Shown here one piece after another: positions 7,945-17,196 of a DNA stretch of 59,143 nt. Both the position numbers and the translations under genes were made by a program. Every line of letters starts with the position of its first letter. Position 1 is the stretch's first letter. Source of the stretch: Desulfuromonadaceae bacterium (lineage in GTDB: Bacteria; Desulfobacterota; Desulfuromonadia; Desulfuromonadales; SZUA-401); NCBI GenBank assembly GCA_003246035.1, contig QKBP01000065.1, forward strand, positions 1 through 59,143, written 5' to 3'. The notes beneath the pieces are model-generated. The model did not search any database and was not told the DNA's origin. It saw only the letters and a program-made list of their open reading frames with translations.

Positions 7945-10446
7945 TCACTCGATGGCGTCGAGACGAAGTGAATGGGCTCGGTTGAAGAAGAAGTCGGCCT
8001 GGTCCGGTTGGCCGTTGCGGGCATAGCTCTCGCCGAGTGCACGGAGGTTGGTGGATATTTCGAGGTTGTTCGAACCGAAGCCCGACAGTGGAAGATAAAG
8101 TTTCGGAGATTTGGCCGCGATCAGGGCTCGGGCATTCGCTTCCTGGAACGTCCCGAGCGTCGAACTCCCGAGGTTGTGGTGAGCCGAGTATTCGAGGAGC
8201 GGACGATCGTCCGTGTTGAGCACGGTGCCCTCGCTGAAGGTCTGCAACGACGTGCTTCCGTAGAGATAATGGCGGGCGAAGAGATCCCCGACGCGGTTAA
8301 CGCCGATCGATGCCAGGGTGTTGCGGATATCGGGCCGGGTGAGGTTTTTGCGCATCGATCCGAGGTCGAAGTCGAGCTGCTTCTTGGAGGCCAGCAGGAT
8401 CAGGTCCGACCCGGAATGGAAGGCCAGCACGTGGGGGAAGACCTGGCGGAGGGTGTTGCAGGCGATCCGCAGGTTCTCCGTGGTAATGTCGTAGAGTCCG
8501 ATCCATTGGCTGAAAACCCCGTCTTCCTGTAAGCGACGTGCAGCAAGGTGATAGAACTCGAGGGTGAACAGGTTGGCGTTCCCCGACTGCCAGGGGTTGG
8601 AGGGTTCCGAGATGATCACGTCGTACAAATCTTCCCGGGCCAGGAGGTGGTTGCGACCGTCGTTGACGATGAGCATCAGCTTGGGGTCATCGAGGGCCTG
8701 TCCGTTATGGGCTGAAAAGTAGCGCTCCGCGGCGATCACTTCCGGGGATATCTCCACACAGTCGATGGTCCCCGCCGTATAGCCCGACAACCCTTTCAAC
8801 GTGATCCCGGTTCCCAGGCCGATCACCAGGGTCTTTTCCGGGGATCCGTGCAACAGCATCGGCAGGTGCCCGATGAGGATCTGGGTGGCGGTATCGCTCC
8901 CTGTCCCGCCGTCGGTCTTGCCGTTCACGGTGAAGAAGCGATAACGTCCGTCAAGGCTCTCGTGAATGGCGACGGTGGTGTCGCGCCCCTCGATGGTTTC
9001 AAGGATGGTTTCGTTGGCAAGGACCGATTCGAGTCCTCCCATCGCCGCGTACTTCGGGGCGTAACAGTAGATCCCGCTGTTCATCAGCGCCGGGTTCCAG
9101 TTGCCGGGGAGAAGGGCCGCGATACAGGCGGCAGCTGCAAGGATTGCCGCGCGCACGCGGATGGGATGGCGGCTCAACGTCAGCATCAGGACCACGGCCA
9201 GCACCAGGTTGGAGAAGCCGAGCAGCCGGAAACTGTCCTGCAGGCCGAGGGCGGGAATCATGACGAACCCCGCCAGCAGGCTCCCCAAAACAGCGCCGAG
9301 GGTATTGTGACTGACCACCAGGCCGACACCGCTGCCGGTATGGCATCGACCCGGGTCGAGCAGGGACACGCTGGCCGGGAGGAGCGCTCCGGAACAGATC
9401 GCGGGGACTGCAAGAATCACTAAAACGGCCAGCCAGCTCAGCAGGCTCAACAGCCACCAGCGTTCGTCTGAGACCTGGTGAATGGCCTGGAAGAGATAGG
9501 CAAGCCGGTCATAGAAGGGGGTGGTGAGGAGAATCGCCCCCCCCATCAGCAGTGTCAGGAGCACGTACAGCTTCTCCTCGTCCATTTCGGGACGAGCCAG
9601 GCGGGCGTAAAGCCCCCCCCCCAAGGCGAGGCCGACCAGGAAGCAACTCAGGATCAGGGCGAAGGCGTAGCTGGTGTTGCCGAGGAACAACAACAGCACC
9701 CTGGTCCAAAGAATTTCATAGGCGAGCGAAAAGAACCCGGTGAGGGCAACCGCGGCCAGGACAAGGCGCTGCCGGGGCGTTTCGATCGTAAGCCGGGATT
9801 GTGCGACCTCCTGACCGGACGAATTGCGCAGTCTTCCTCCAAGGCACCAGGCGGCGCCAACGATGACCAGGTTCAAGGCGATCGCCAGCTGGTTGGTGCC
9901 GCTGAGCCCCAGGTTCGGAATAAGCAGGTAGCCGCTGCCGAACGCCCCCAGGGTCGCGCCAACCGTGTTGAGGGCGTAAAGCCGTCCGATCTGGCCGCCG
10001 CATTTCCTGCGGGCGAACTGACGGCACAGGGCCGGGAACGTCCCTCCCATCAGTGCCGCAGGGAAGATCAAAAGAACGGCGGTCTGCATAAACTGAAGGG
10101 TGTGGGCGTAGAGGGGCGCCGAAGGAAAAATCCGCGAAAAGTCAACGTAGCTGCTGCGGATGAGATCCAGGCCGAGAGGAAAACTCAGTGCACACAGGGC
10201 AATGCCGAGCTCCAGAAGGGCATAGGTGCGCAGATGCTCGGAGTGCCGGTCGATGTAGCGCCCAAGCAGGATGCTGCCAAGAGCCAGCCCCCCCATGAAG
10301 GTCGCCGCCACGATGCTCACGGCAATGATCGAGGTGCCGAAAACCAGCGAGAGCTGCTTGGCCCAGAGAATTTCGTAGATCAGAGAGGTGAAGCCGGACA
10401 GGGTGAAGATGGTATAGATGAGGATGCGGTAGCGTGGCGTGATCAA
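7945..10446 (-). CDS. Membrane-anchored spermidine-synthase-like protein
   Basis: The N-terminal half (about residues 1-450) is a polytopic membrane domain whose two halves repeat the theme SGFTSLIYEILW / TGFFSLAYEILWTR. This is typical of the MFS-like part of fused spermidine synthase family proteins. The C-terminal half has a Rossmann SAM-type fold: VIGLGTGITLKGL, acidic VEISPEV, ISEPSNPWQSG. A TPR-like helix pair lies at the end. The start is taken as TTG at 10446 because GGAGG lies 6 bases before it; a GTG at 10491 is the longer alternative without a good ribosome site. Polyamine aminopropyl transfer is the family's founding activity, but many members of this membrane-fused group have no proven substrate. 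Ends convergent to the cytochrome gene. Confidence 0.85.
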   Translation of the reverse strand: MITPRYRILIYTIFTLSGFTSLIYEILWAKQLSLVFGTSIIAVSIVAATFMGGLALGSILLGRYIDRHSEHLRTYALLELGIALCALSFPLGLDLIRSSYVDFSRIFPSAPLYAHTLQFMQTAVLLIFPAALMGGTFPALCRQFARRKCGGQIGRLYALNTVGATLGAFGSGYLLIPNLGLSGTNQLAIALNLVIVGAAWCLGGRLRNSSGQEVAQSRLTIETPRQRLVLAAVALTGFFSLAYEILWTRVLLLFLGNTSYAFALILSCFLVGLALGGGLYARLARPEMDEEKLYVLLTLLMGGAILLTTPFYDRLAYLFQAIHQVSDERWWLLSLLSWLAVLVILAVPAICSGALLPASVSLLDPGRCHTGSGVGLVVSHNTLGAVLGSLLAGFVMIPALGLQDSFRLLGFSNLVLAVVLMLTLSRHPIRVRAAILAAAACIAALLPGNWNPALMNSGIYCYAPKYAAMGGLESVLANETILETIEGRDTTVAIHESLDGRYRFFTVNGKTDGGTGSDTATQILIGHLPMLLHGSPEKTLVIGLGTGITLKGLSGYTAGTIDCVEISPEVIAAERYFSAHNGQALDDPKLMLIVNDGRNHLLAREDLYDVIISEPSNPWQSGNANLFTLEFYHLAARRLQEDGVFSQWIGLYDITTENLRIACNTLRQVFPHVLAFHSGSDLILLASKKQLDFDLGSMRKNLTRPDIRNTLASIGVNRVGDLFARHYLYGSTSLQTFSEGTVLNTDDRPLLEYSAHHNLGSSTLGTFQEANARALIAAKSPKLYLPLSGFGSNNLEISTNLRALGESYARNGQPDQADFFFNRAHSLRLDAIE

Positions 10447-10518
10447 GGTCTGCCTCCGGTAGGGAAATGGGACCGGAAGCGATATTAGCACAGGTTAACG
10501 GTTGCGTAAATTCGCGCG

Positions 10519-10551
10519 TGAAACAGAAAAGGCGGGCCGAAGCCCGCCTTT
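10519..10551 (-). terminator. Rho-independent terminator after the PxxKW gene
   Basis: Perfect 10-bp stem AAAGGCGGGC/GCCCGCCTTT (10528-10537 and 10542-10551) with a CGAA loop on the + strand. Read on the minus strand it is followed by TTTTCTGTTT. The stem is the same as that of the terminator at 23208. Confidence 0.8.
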
Positions 10552-10579
10552 CGCAGATCGATGAGAAGGACGTGGGGGA

Positions 10580-10870
10580 TTACTTCTTCCCGGCAGCCTT
10601 CTTGGACGCCTTGAGGGGGTTGACGCGCTGCTTTTCAATCTTCAGTTCCACCTTGCGGTGGGTGGCGAAGTTGCAGATCCCCATGGTGTTGTCCCACTTG
10701 GCCGTCGGCTCGGGGGCCACGGCGCATACCTTGCCGATGGTGCTCTCGACGATATTGGCGCATCCTTCACACTGTTCGACAACGTTTTGGCAGCTGTTGT
10801 CCTTGAAGGTGCAACCTTGTTTTTTCCAGAAGGTACATTCGGTACCGGGCTGTACGGTTTGACACTGCAT
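10580..10870 (-). CDS. PxxKW-family cysteine-rich protein
   Basis: 96 residues from the ATG at 10870, preceded by GGAGGAGG 6 bases upstream. Eight cysteines lie in the first two thirds (for example CEGC and the segments around TECTFWKKQGC and DNSCQNV), followed by PTAKW, the motif that names the PxxKW family of small cysteine-rich proteins in deltaproteobacteria. The C-terminus is lysine-rich (KASKKAAGKK). No signal peptide is visible, so it is probably cytosolic. The cysteines suggest metal or Fe-S binding, but I know of no established function. It is monocistronic with its own terminator. Confidence 0.8.
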   Translation of the reverse strand: MQCQTVQPGTECTFWKKQGCTFKDNSCQNVVEQCEGCANIVESTIGKVCAVAPEPTAKWDNTMGICNFATHRKVELKIEKQRVNPLKASKKAAGKK

Positions 10871-11008
10871 GGAAGGCCTCCTCCAATGGTTACGCGTTGT
10901 TCCAGAACGCGCCATATTAAGGGCTCGGTCGCCGGATGTCAACTTCTTTTTCTTTCATGCTTGACCACGAGATTCGGCCTCGACTACTGTTACACCTCGG
11001 GAGGTGGG

Positions 11009-11287
11009 ATGGACGAGAACTGGGAAGCGCGCTGCGAGCGTTGCGGCCGCTGCTGCTTCGAGAAGGAGTTTTACCGGGGGGAGGTCTACTATACCTCCGA
11101 ACCGTGTGACTATTTTGACCTGGCGACGCGGCTGTGCACCGTGTACGAACGGCGCCACGAGCTGAGGCCCGGGTGCGCGCCGCTTACCCCCGAGGTGCTG
11201 GTGATGGGGGTTCTTCCGGCGGACTGCCCCTATGTCCGGGATCTTGAGGACTACCATCCGCCCCACCTGGAGGATCTCCCGTTATGA
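11009..11287 (+). CDS. YkgJ/YcgN-like cysteine cluster protein
   Basis: 92 residues. The start is the ATG at 11009 with GGAGGTGGG directly upstream; an in-frame extension to 10658 is open but runs antisense through the PxxKW gene. CERCGRCC at residues 9-16, CDYF, RLCTVYERR, PGCAPLTPEV and a final ADCPYV reproduce the order of conserved cysteines in the YkgJ/UPF0260 putative metal-chelating domain. The biochemical role of the family is unproven. Its stop overlaps the next start (ATGA-type overlap at 11284-11287), so it is translationally coupled to the LysE transporter. Confidence 0.8.
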   Translation: MDENWEARCERCGRCCFEKEFYRGEVYYTSEPCDYFDLATRLCTVYERRHELRPGCAPLTPEVLVMGVLPADCPYVRDLEDYHPPHLEDLPL

Positions 11288-11931
11288 GCCCCCTGGTGAC
11301 CATCGCCGGAGCCTCGTTCGTACTCGGCTTTTCAGGGGCGTGTATGCCTGGTCCACTGTTGACGGTGACCGTCTCCGAAACCGCCCGGCGCGGACCGTGG
11401 GCGGGTCCGTTACTCATCGCCGGTCATGCCCTGCTCGAGATCGTCGTGGTCGCCCTGGTGGTTGCCGGCTTCGGTACGCTGATCACTCGACGCCTGGTGT
11501 TCGTAGTGATTGCCTTGGTCGGAGCGGTGTTGTTGTTTTGGCTCAGTTACGGGATGTGGCGCAGCCTTCCGTCGCTGACCCTGCAGGTCGACACCGGCGG
11601 CTCCTCCCCGGGCGGGATGCACCCGCTGGTTAGTGGTGCGCTGGTGAGCCTCGCCAATCCCTATTTTACCCTCTGGTGGGCAACGGTCGGAATTTCGTAC
11701 CTGGTGGTTGCTTTGCAGTCCGGCTGGCAGGGCGTGGTCGTCTTCTACCTCTTTCATATTCTTGCCGACCTAGCGTGGTATGCTTTCATCGCATTCTCCG
11801 TCCATTTCGGGCGCGGTCTGCTCAGTGACCGGAGCTACCGGGTGATGGTCGGGTTCTGCGCGATTTTTCTCGCCGGTTTTGCCTGCTATTTTGTGATAGC
11901 CGGGCTGACCCGGCTACTGGGCGACGCTTGA
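11284..11931 (+). CDS. LysE/RhtB-family amino acid exporter
   Basis: 215 residues with about six hydrophobic segments. The N-terminus has FVLGFSGACMPGPLLTVTVS, which matches the signature GxxPGP region of LysE/RhtB exporters, and ISYLVVAL follows later in the chain. Family members export amino acids or related small molecules across the inner membrane; the substrate cannot be read from the sequence. It overlaps the preceding cysteine-cluster gene by 4 bases and is followed after 33 bases by the phosphohexomutase, so the three genes are likely one operon. Confidence 0.88.
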   Translation: MSPLVTIAGASFVLGFSGACMPGPLLTVTVSETARRGPWAGPLLIAGHALLEIVVVALVVAGFGTLITRRLVFVVIALVGAVLLFWLSYGMWRSLPSLTLQVDTGGSSPGGMHPLVSGALVSLANPYFTLWWATVGISYLVVALQSGWQGVVVFYLFHILADLAWYAFIAFSVHFGRGLLSDRSYRVMVGFCAIFLAGFACYFVIAGLTRLLGDA

Positions 11932-11964
11932 GCGATGCCATGGACATGCCTTGAAGGAGCACGC

Positions 11965-13386
11965 ATGACACAGATCAAATTCGGGACATCGGGTTGGAGG
12001 GGGATCTTCTGTGAGGACTTCACCTACGACAACGTGAGGGTGGTGACCCAGGCGATTGCCGACCATCTCAAGGAGTCGGCGCAGGCCGATGGGGGGGTGG
12101 TGGTCGGTTACGACGCCCGCTTCATGGGTGAGGCTTTCGCCCACGAGACAGCCCGGGTTCTGGCCGGTGCGGGCGTGAAGAGCTTCGTCTGCAATCGAGA
12201 CACCCCGACCCCGGTGATCGCCCACGAGATCCTTCGCCGCTCCGCCGCCGGAGGGATCAACTTTACGGCCAGCCACAACCCCTTCAACTACAACGGCCTT
12301 AAGTTCTCCCCGTCCAGCGGCGGTCCCGCCCTGCCGGAGACCACCGCGGATATCGAGCGGCGTGCCAACGCCATGCTCGGTACGGTCGTGTACAGCGACA
12401 TGCCGCTGAACCAAGCTGTTCAGGCCGGGCTGGTCGAGTCGATCGACCCGCGCGACGCCTACTTCGAGACGCTGCGTCGCCTTGTCGACCTGCAGGCCAT
12501 TGCCCGCAGTGGACTGAAGATCGCGGTCAACCCTCTCTACGGTACCGGCCGCGGCTACCTCGATCGCGTGATGCGCGAGGCGGGGGTGGACATCGTCACC
12601 TTCAATGACCACCGCGATCCGTACTTCGGCGGTCTCCCTCCGGAGCCGTCCGAAAACCATATCGCCGATTTCATCAAACTGGTGCGCGAGGACGCCTCGA
12701 TCCGCCTCGGCCTGGCCACCGACGGCGACGCCGACCGCTACGGGGTTCTCGATTTCGATGGTACCTTCATCGAACCGAACTATGTCCTGGCGCTGTTGCT
12801 CGACTACTTCATTCGGGTCAAGGGGCGCAAAGGAGACGCTGCGCGTTCGGTTGCGACCAGTCACTTCATCGATGCCGTCGCCGCTCATCACGGCGTCACG
12901 GTGCACGAGACCCCGGTCGGGTTCAAGTTCATCGGCGACCTGATCAGCAAGAACCGGATCCTGATCGGCGGCGAGGAGAGCGCCGGACTGTCGATCGGAG
13001 GACACGTCCCGGACAAGGACGGCATCCTCGCTTGTCTGCTGGTGGCCGAGATGGTGGCGGTTACCGGCAAGTCCCTGCAGGAGCTGCTCGCCGACCTCTA
13101 TGCGCGGGTCGGCGAGTTCCATACCCGGCGGATCAACCTGACGCTGACCCCTGAGCTGGAGGCCGGCTACGCCGAGAAAGTCGCCGCGCCCCCCGCCCAG
13201 TTCGCCGGGCGTGCGGTTACGGAGAAAATCACCATCGATGGCACCAAGTTCCTGCTTGAAGGGGGCGGTTGGCTGCTCTACCGCAAGTCGGGGACCGAAC
13301 CGGTGGTGCGACTCTACGCCGAGGCGGGGAGCGCCGCAGAGTTGGAAACCATTCTCGCTGCGGGCAAGGACTTCCTGCTCGGGTAA
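11965..13386 (+). CDS. Phosphoglucomutase/phosphomannomutase family protein
   Basis: 473 residues. AAGGAG lies 5 bases before the ATG at 11965, so the longer open frame from 11935 is not used. The alpha-D-phosphohexomutase landmarks appear in order: FGTSGWRG at the N-terminus, the catalytic serine loop TASHNPFNYNG, the Mg-binding loop DGDADRYG, the sugar-binding GGEESAGL and the phosphate-binding RKSGTEP. It interconverts hexose-1- and hexose-6-phosphates in the cytosol; glucose versus mannose versus glucosamine preference is not decidable here. Last gene of the 11009-13386 operon. Confidence 0.93.
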   Translation: MTQIKFGTSGWRGIFCEDFTYDNVRVVTQAIADHLKESAQADGGVVVGYDARFMGEAFAHETARVLAGAGVKSFVCNRDTPTPVIAHEILRRSAAGGINFTASHNPFNYNGLKFSPSSGGPALPETTADIERRANAMLGTVVYSDMPLNQAVQAGLVESIDPRDAYFETLRRLVDLQAIARSGLKIAVNPLYGTGRGYLDRVMREAGVDIVTFNDHRDPYFGGLPPEPSENHIADFIKLVREDASIRLGLATDGDADRYGVLDFDGTFIEPNYVLALLLDYFIRVKGRKGDAARSVATSHFIDAVAAHHGVTVHETPVGFKFIGDLISKNRILIGGEESAGLSIGGHVPDKDGILACLLVAEMVAVTGKSLQELLADLYARVGEFHTRRINLTLTPELEAGYAEKVAAPPAQFAGRAVTEKITIDGTKFLLEGGGWLLYRKSGTEPVVRLYAEAGSAAELETILAAGKDFLLG

Positions 13387-13404
13387 GGGGTGACGACACT
13401 CGAA

Positions 13405-13444
13405 GTAAAAAAGGCCTCCACGTTTCCGTGGAGGCCTTTTTTAC
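13405..13444. terminator. Bidirectional Rho-independent terminator
   Basis: Perfect 16-bp stem (13407-13422 and 13427-13442) with a TTTC loop. A-runs and T-runs flank a GGCCTCCACG core on both strands, so it can stop the mutase transcript and the convergent FmdB gene. Confidence 0.9.
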
Positions 13445-13480
13445 GTTGTGGGCGGACGACACGCGTCCGAGCTATACCCC

Positions 13481-13678
13481 TCAGCGAAAACCGGAGCCGG
13501 GAGCGCATCCCCCGGAGCCGCAACCGCGCGGTGCCGAACTGGTCGGGGTGGCGAACACTGACAGGACGCGCTTGGCGGGCTGGCCGCAGGCGGGGCAGGG
13601 GACCTCCTCCAGGGGGTTGCTGGAGATCTTCTCGACCTGCTCGCCGCAAGCTCGACAACGGTATTCAAAAATGGGCAT
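13481..13678 (-). CDS. FmdB-family zinc ribbon protein
   Basis: 65 residues. The ATG at 13678 has AAGGAGG 5 bases upstream. It begins MPIFEYRCRACG and has a second CPACG, giving the CxxC...CxxC zinc ribbon of the FmdB/CxxC_CxxC_SSSS family, followed by a Gly/Cys/Ser-rich tail (GCGSGGCAPG). Family members are named after a putative formamidase regulator, but their function is poorly defined. Monocistronic, convergent with the mutase gene. Confidence 0.85.
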   Translation of the reverse strand: MPIFEYRCRACGEQVEKISSNPLEEVPCPACGQPAKRVLSVFATPTSSAPRGCGSGGCAPGSGFR

Positions 13679-13885
13679 GGCGTCCTCCTTAATATTCACA
13701 AAATACTATATATTCTCGCCGCCGCCCAGGTCAAGAGGGCCTCTCCGTGTCATGCGCTCCGGGGGGGCCATGCAGGTGATCTCCTTTCAATCCTCTCCCC
13801 AGGATTTATAATGAGAAACAAGAGGATGCGGTGCTCCTGCCGGCGTGTAATGTGCTAGTAGCTCTACTGATGCGAGGGATGCGGC

Positions 13886-15364
13886 ATGGATCGCGAAAAT
13901 CTGAGAGTCGTGCTGATCGAAGATTCAAGGGCACAGGCCAATCTAGTCTCCGAGGTGGTCATCGGCTGGTGCCCGACGGCCGAAGTCACCGTCTGCACTA
14001 CGCTCGCCGATGGGAAGGCGGAACTGTCACGCTTTCCGGTCGAACTCGTGATCGCCGACCTGGAGCTCCCCGACGGCCAGGCGCTCGAGTTGCTCCCCAC
14101 GAGCCCTGACGAGGTCAGCTATCCCCTGGTTATTCTGACCAGCAAGGGAAATGAACAGGTTGCCGTCGAAGCGATTAAGCGCGGAGCTCTCGAATATCAG
14201 GTCAAATCGTCCGCGGCCCTCAGGAATCTCCCCGAGATCTTTGAGCGGGCCTTGCGTCAATGGGGGCATATCCTTGCGCGGCGCAAGAGCGAAGCGGCCC
14301 TGAGGGACAGCGAGGAACGATTCCGCACGGTCTTTCATTCCTCGGCGACCCCTATGCTGCTGATTTCCCCTCGCGGCCTGCTCCAGCAGGTGAACAAGGC
14401 TGCGTGCCTGTTCTTCGGATACAGCGAGTCGGAGCTGCTCGGCCGTTCGCTTCATGACCTGACCAGCTCCGAAGATCGCCCCGAATCCTGGGAGCTGCTC
14501 GATCATCTCAAACGGGGCGACGCGCAGGAGCTCATGTATGAGCACCGCTATGTGCATAGCAAAGGTAAGCTGCTGTGGGCCCAGCTCGCGATCTCCTGTG
14601 TCCGCAATTACGAGGGGAAGCCTCTCTACCTCATCGGACAGCTGGTCGATACGACCGAGCGCAAGTTTGCGGAGGACAGGTTGCGTGAGGCCAACCGCGA
14701 GCTCGACGCGTTCGTGTACACGGTCTCCCACGATCTTCGCTCCCCTCTGACGCCGATTATCGGGTATGCCGATTTCCTTCGGGAGGAATATGCTGGGCAG
14801 CTCGACGTGGTGCAGCAGGATTGCCTCAACGAAATCTCCCAAAACGGCAACCGGATGCTCGAACTGCTGGAAGACCTCCTCTCTCTTGCCCATGTCGGAC
14901 ACCTCGAGTTGCCACGCGAGAATGTCGACACGCACCGGCTCGTTCAGGAAGTGATCCAGAGGCACGCCGAGCGGCTCTCCGAACTGGGGAGCAGAGTGGT
15001 GCTGGGGCGGATCCCTGCGGTGAAGGTACCCCCAACCCTTCTCTGCCAGCTGTTTGACAATCTGCTCGTCAATGCCATGGCCTACGGGCATTCGCCTGGC
15101 CATCCGATCGAGATCACGGGGGAGAGGCATGGCGGGCAGGTACGGTTTTGCGTTCGCGATCATGGCCCGGGGATCCCGCCCGAGGAGAGAGAAGGGATTT
15201 TCGAACTTTTCTACCGCGGGACCACCTCCCGCGGGAGCAGGGGGACCGGGATCGGGCTGGCAACGGTGCAGAAGATCGTCCGTCTGCTCGCGGGGAGGAT
15301 CTGGGTCGAGGAGACCCCCGGCGGGGGAGCTACCTTCTGTGTCGAGTTCAATGCGGCAGATTGA
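13886..15364 (+). CDS. Receiver-PAS-histidine kinase hybrid
   Basis: 492 residues, no membrane segment. The N-terminal receiver (about 1-120) has VVLIEDSRAQ and the phospho-acceptor Asp in VIADLELPDG. A PAS domain with C-terminal PAC segment lies at about 140-260 (FRTVFHSSATPMLL, QLVDTTERK). The HisKA domain has VYTVSHDLRSPL at about 278 with the phospho-His, and the HATPase has DNLLVNAM, DHGPGIPPEE and GTGIGLATVQ. A cytosolic kinase with an N-terminal receiver usually works inside a phosphorelay. No partner regulator adjoins it. It is flanked by a palindromic terminator at its 3' end and begins after about 180 bases without a gene. Confidence 0.92.
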   Translation: MDRENLRVVLIEDSRAQANLVSEVVIGWCPTAEVTVCTTLADGKAELSRFPVELVIADLELPDGQALELLPTSPDEVSYPLVILTSKGNEQVAVEAIKRGALEYQVKSSAALRNLPEIFERALRQWGHILARRKSEAALRDSEERFRTVFHSSATPMLLISPRGLLQQVNKAACLFFGYSESELLGRSLHDLTSSEDRPESWELLDHLKRGDAQELMYEHRYVHSKGKLLWAQLAISCVRNYEGKPLYLIGQLVDTTERKFAEDRLREANRELDAFVYTVSHDLRSPLTPIIGYADFLREEYAGQLDVVQQDCLNEISQNGNRMLELLEDLLSLAHVGHLELPRENVDTHRLVQEVIQRHAERLSELGSRVVLGRIPAVKVPPTLLCQLFDNLLVNAMAYGHSPGHPIEITGERHGGQVRFCVRDHGPGIPPEEREGIFELFYRGTTSRGSRGTGIGLATVQKIVRLLAGRIWVEETPGGGATFCVEFNAAD

Positions 15365-15389
15365 TCCCTGTCGCTGCCGATACAAATCA

Positions 15390-15424
15390 AAGCGGGTGCA
15401 GCATCGAGCTGCACCCGCTTTCTC
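15390..15424. terminator. Terminator hairpin between convergent kinase and hcp
   Basis: Perfect 13-bp stem AAGCGGGTGCAGC/GCTGCACCCGCTT (15390-15402 and 15408-15420), loop ATCGA, then TTCTCGTGTT on the + strand. The T-run is moderate. Confidence 0.75.
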
Positions 15425-15450
15425 GTGTTGATTCAGTCATGCGTGAATGC

Positions 15451-17070
15451 TTAGCCGAGGATCGCCTTGAGATCCCCTTCGGCGTCGCCGATCGGTCCGA
15501 TGTTGAAGTTCTCGACCAGGAAGTTGAGCACGTTCGGCGTGATGAAGGCCGGCAGACTCGGGCCGATCTTGATGTTCTTGATCCCGAGATGCAGCAGGGT
15601 CAGCAGGATCGCGACCGCCTTCTGCTCGTACCAGGAGAGGATCATCGACAGCGGCAGGTCATTGACCCCGCACTCGAAGGCCCCGGCGAGCGCTACGGCG
15701 ATCTGGATCGCGCTGTAGGCGTCGTTGCACTGGCCGACGTCGAGCAGGCGCGGGATGCCGCCGATGTCGCCGAGTTCCATGGTGTTGAAGCGGTACTTGC
15801 CGCAGGCCAGGGTCAGGATCACGGTGTCCTTGGGGGCCTTCTCGACGAACTCGGTGTAGTAGTTGCGGCCCGACTTGGCGCCGTCGCAGCCGCCGACCAG
15901 GAAGAAGTGCTTGATCGCGCCGGCCTTGACCGCCTCGATGACCTTGTCGGCCACGCCGAGTACGGCGTTGTGGCCGAAGCCGGTGAGGATCTCCTGGCCG
16001 GGGTTCTCCTCGAACCCTTCACAGGCCTGGGCCTTGGCGATCACTTCGGAGAAGTCCCAGCCGTCGATGTGCTTGACGTCGGGCCACTGCACCAGCCCCC
16101 AGGTGAAGAGGCGGTCCTTGTAGGCCTCGGCCGGGCGCTGGATGCAGTTGGTGTTGAAGATGATGGCGCCGGGGAACTCGGGAAACTCCTTGGCCTGGTC
16201 CTGCCACGCGCCGCCGAAGTTGCCGGCGAGGTGACTGTACTTCTTGAGGCCGGGGTAGCCGTGGGCGGGGAGCATCTCGCCGTGGGTGTAGATGTTGATC
16301 CCTTTCCCTTCGGTCTGCTTGAGCAGCTCCTCGAGCATTTTCAGGTCGTGACCCGAGACCAGGATCGCCTTGCCGGCCTTGGTGCCGAGGTTGACCGGGG
16401 TCGGGACCGGGTGGCCGTAGGTGTCGGTGTGGGCGGTGCTGAGCAGCTCCATGGTCACCAGGTTGATGCGCCCGCACTCCATCGCGAGGCCGACGAAGTC
16501 CATCAGGCCGAGGGAGGTGTCGAGGGTCGCGGCCAGGGCCTTGTGGGTGAAGGCATAGATCTCCTCGCTCTCGCGGCCGAGGATCAGGGCGTGGTCGGCG
16601 TAGGCGGCGTACCCCTTCATGCCGTAGATGATGATTTCCTGCACCGACTTGATGTCGGGGTCGATGGCGTCGCTCTGGATGCCGTGGGCTTCACCCTGGG
16701 CGACCAGCGCGGCGGTGTCGCCGGCGGGTTGCCACTGGGCCGGGGCCGGGATGTCCCCCGCGACCGGGCCGGCCAGGGCCTTGGCCTTGGTGAGGATCTC
16801 GCCGGCCTTCGTCAGGGTCTTGGCGATGTCCTCGGCGTCGAAGTCGACGTTGGTGACGGTGGTGAACAGCCCCTCGATCATGAAGCGGTCGATCTCGCTA
16901 TCCTTTTTACCCGCGGTGCGGGCCTTGTCGCCCCAGAAGGCGATCCCCTTGAGGGCGTAGACCAGCAGGTCCTGCAGGGCCGCGACATCGGGCTGCTTGC
17001 CGCACACGCCGATCTTGGTGCAGCCGGTTCCCGAGGCTGCTTGCTCGCACTGGTAACAGAACATGGACAT
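15451..17070 (-). CDS. hcp: Hydroxylamine reductase (hybrid cluster protein)
   Basis: 539 residues. It begins MSMFCYQCEQ; the first cysteines are spaced C-x2-C-x8-C-x5-C (residues 5, 8, 17, 23), the class I pattern that holds a [4Fe-4S] cluster, unlike the wider spacing of E. coli Hcp. Later FNTNCIQ, VGGCDGA, LACGKYRF and GQCNDAYSA supply ligands of the hybrid Fe-S-O cluster. Hcp reduces hydroxylamine in vitro and acts as an NO reductase or S-nitrosylase in nitrosative stress. AAGGAGG lies 8 bases before the ATG. No hcr reductase gene is adjacent. A TTGAC-N4-GTCAA dyad about 155 bases upstream of the start is a plausible activator site. Confidence 0.97.
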   Translation of the reverse strand: MSMFCYQCEQAASGTGCTKIGVCGKQPDVAALQDLLVYALKGIAFWGDKARTAGKKDSEIDRFMIEGLFTTVTNVDFDAEDIAKTLTKAGEILTKAKALAGPVAGDIPAPAQWQPAGDTAALVAQGEAHGIQSDAIDPDIKSVQEIIIYGMKGYAAYADHALILGRESEEIYAFTHKALAATLDTSLGLMDFVGLAMECGRINLVTMELLSTAHTDTYGHPVPTPVNLGTKAGKAILVSGHDLKMLEELLKQTEGKGINIYTHGEMLPAHGYPGLKKYSHLAGNFGGAWQDQAKEFPEFPGAIIFNTNCIQRPAEAYKDRLFTWGLVQWPDVKHIDGWDFSEVIAKAQACEGFEENPGQEILTGFGHNAVLGVADKVIEAVKAGAIKHFFLVGGCDGAKSGRNYYTEFVEKAPKDTVILTLACGKYRFNTMELGDIGGIPRLLDVGQCNDAYSAIQIAVALAGAFECGVNDLPLSMILSWYEQKAVAILLTLLHLGIKNIKIGPSLPAFITPNVLNFLVENFNIGPIGDAEGDLKAILG

Positions 17071-17196
17071 TTCTCATTCCTCCTTGTGGCTTGGGTTTGT
17101 TTGTGTTGTATAAGAAGGGAATAGCTTTACCCTAACGTATAATTCCCTGCGTGCAATCGACGCCGGCGACAGGTCGTCGCGTCTCGTGAGGCTTAC

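Noticed and set aside
15148..17124. 658-codon + strand frame opposite hcp
   Set aside because: Antisense shadow of a clear Hcp coding sequence with intact cluster ligands.
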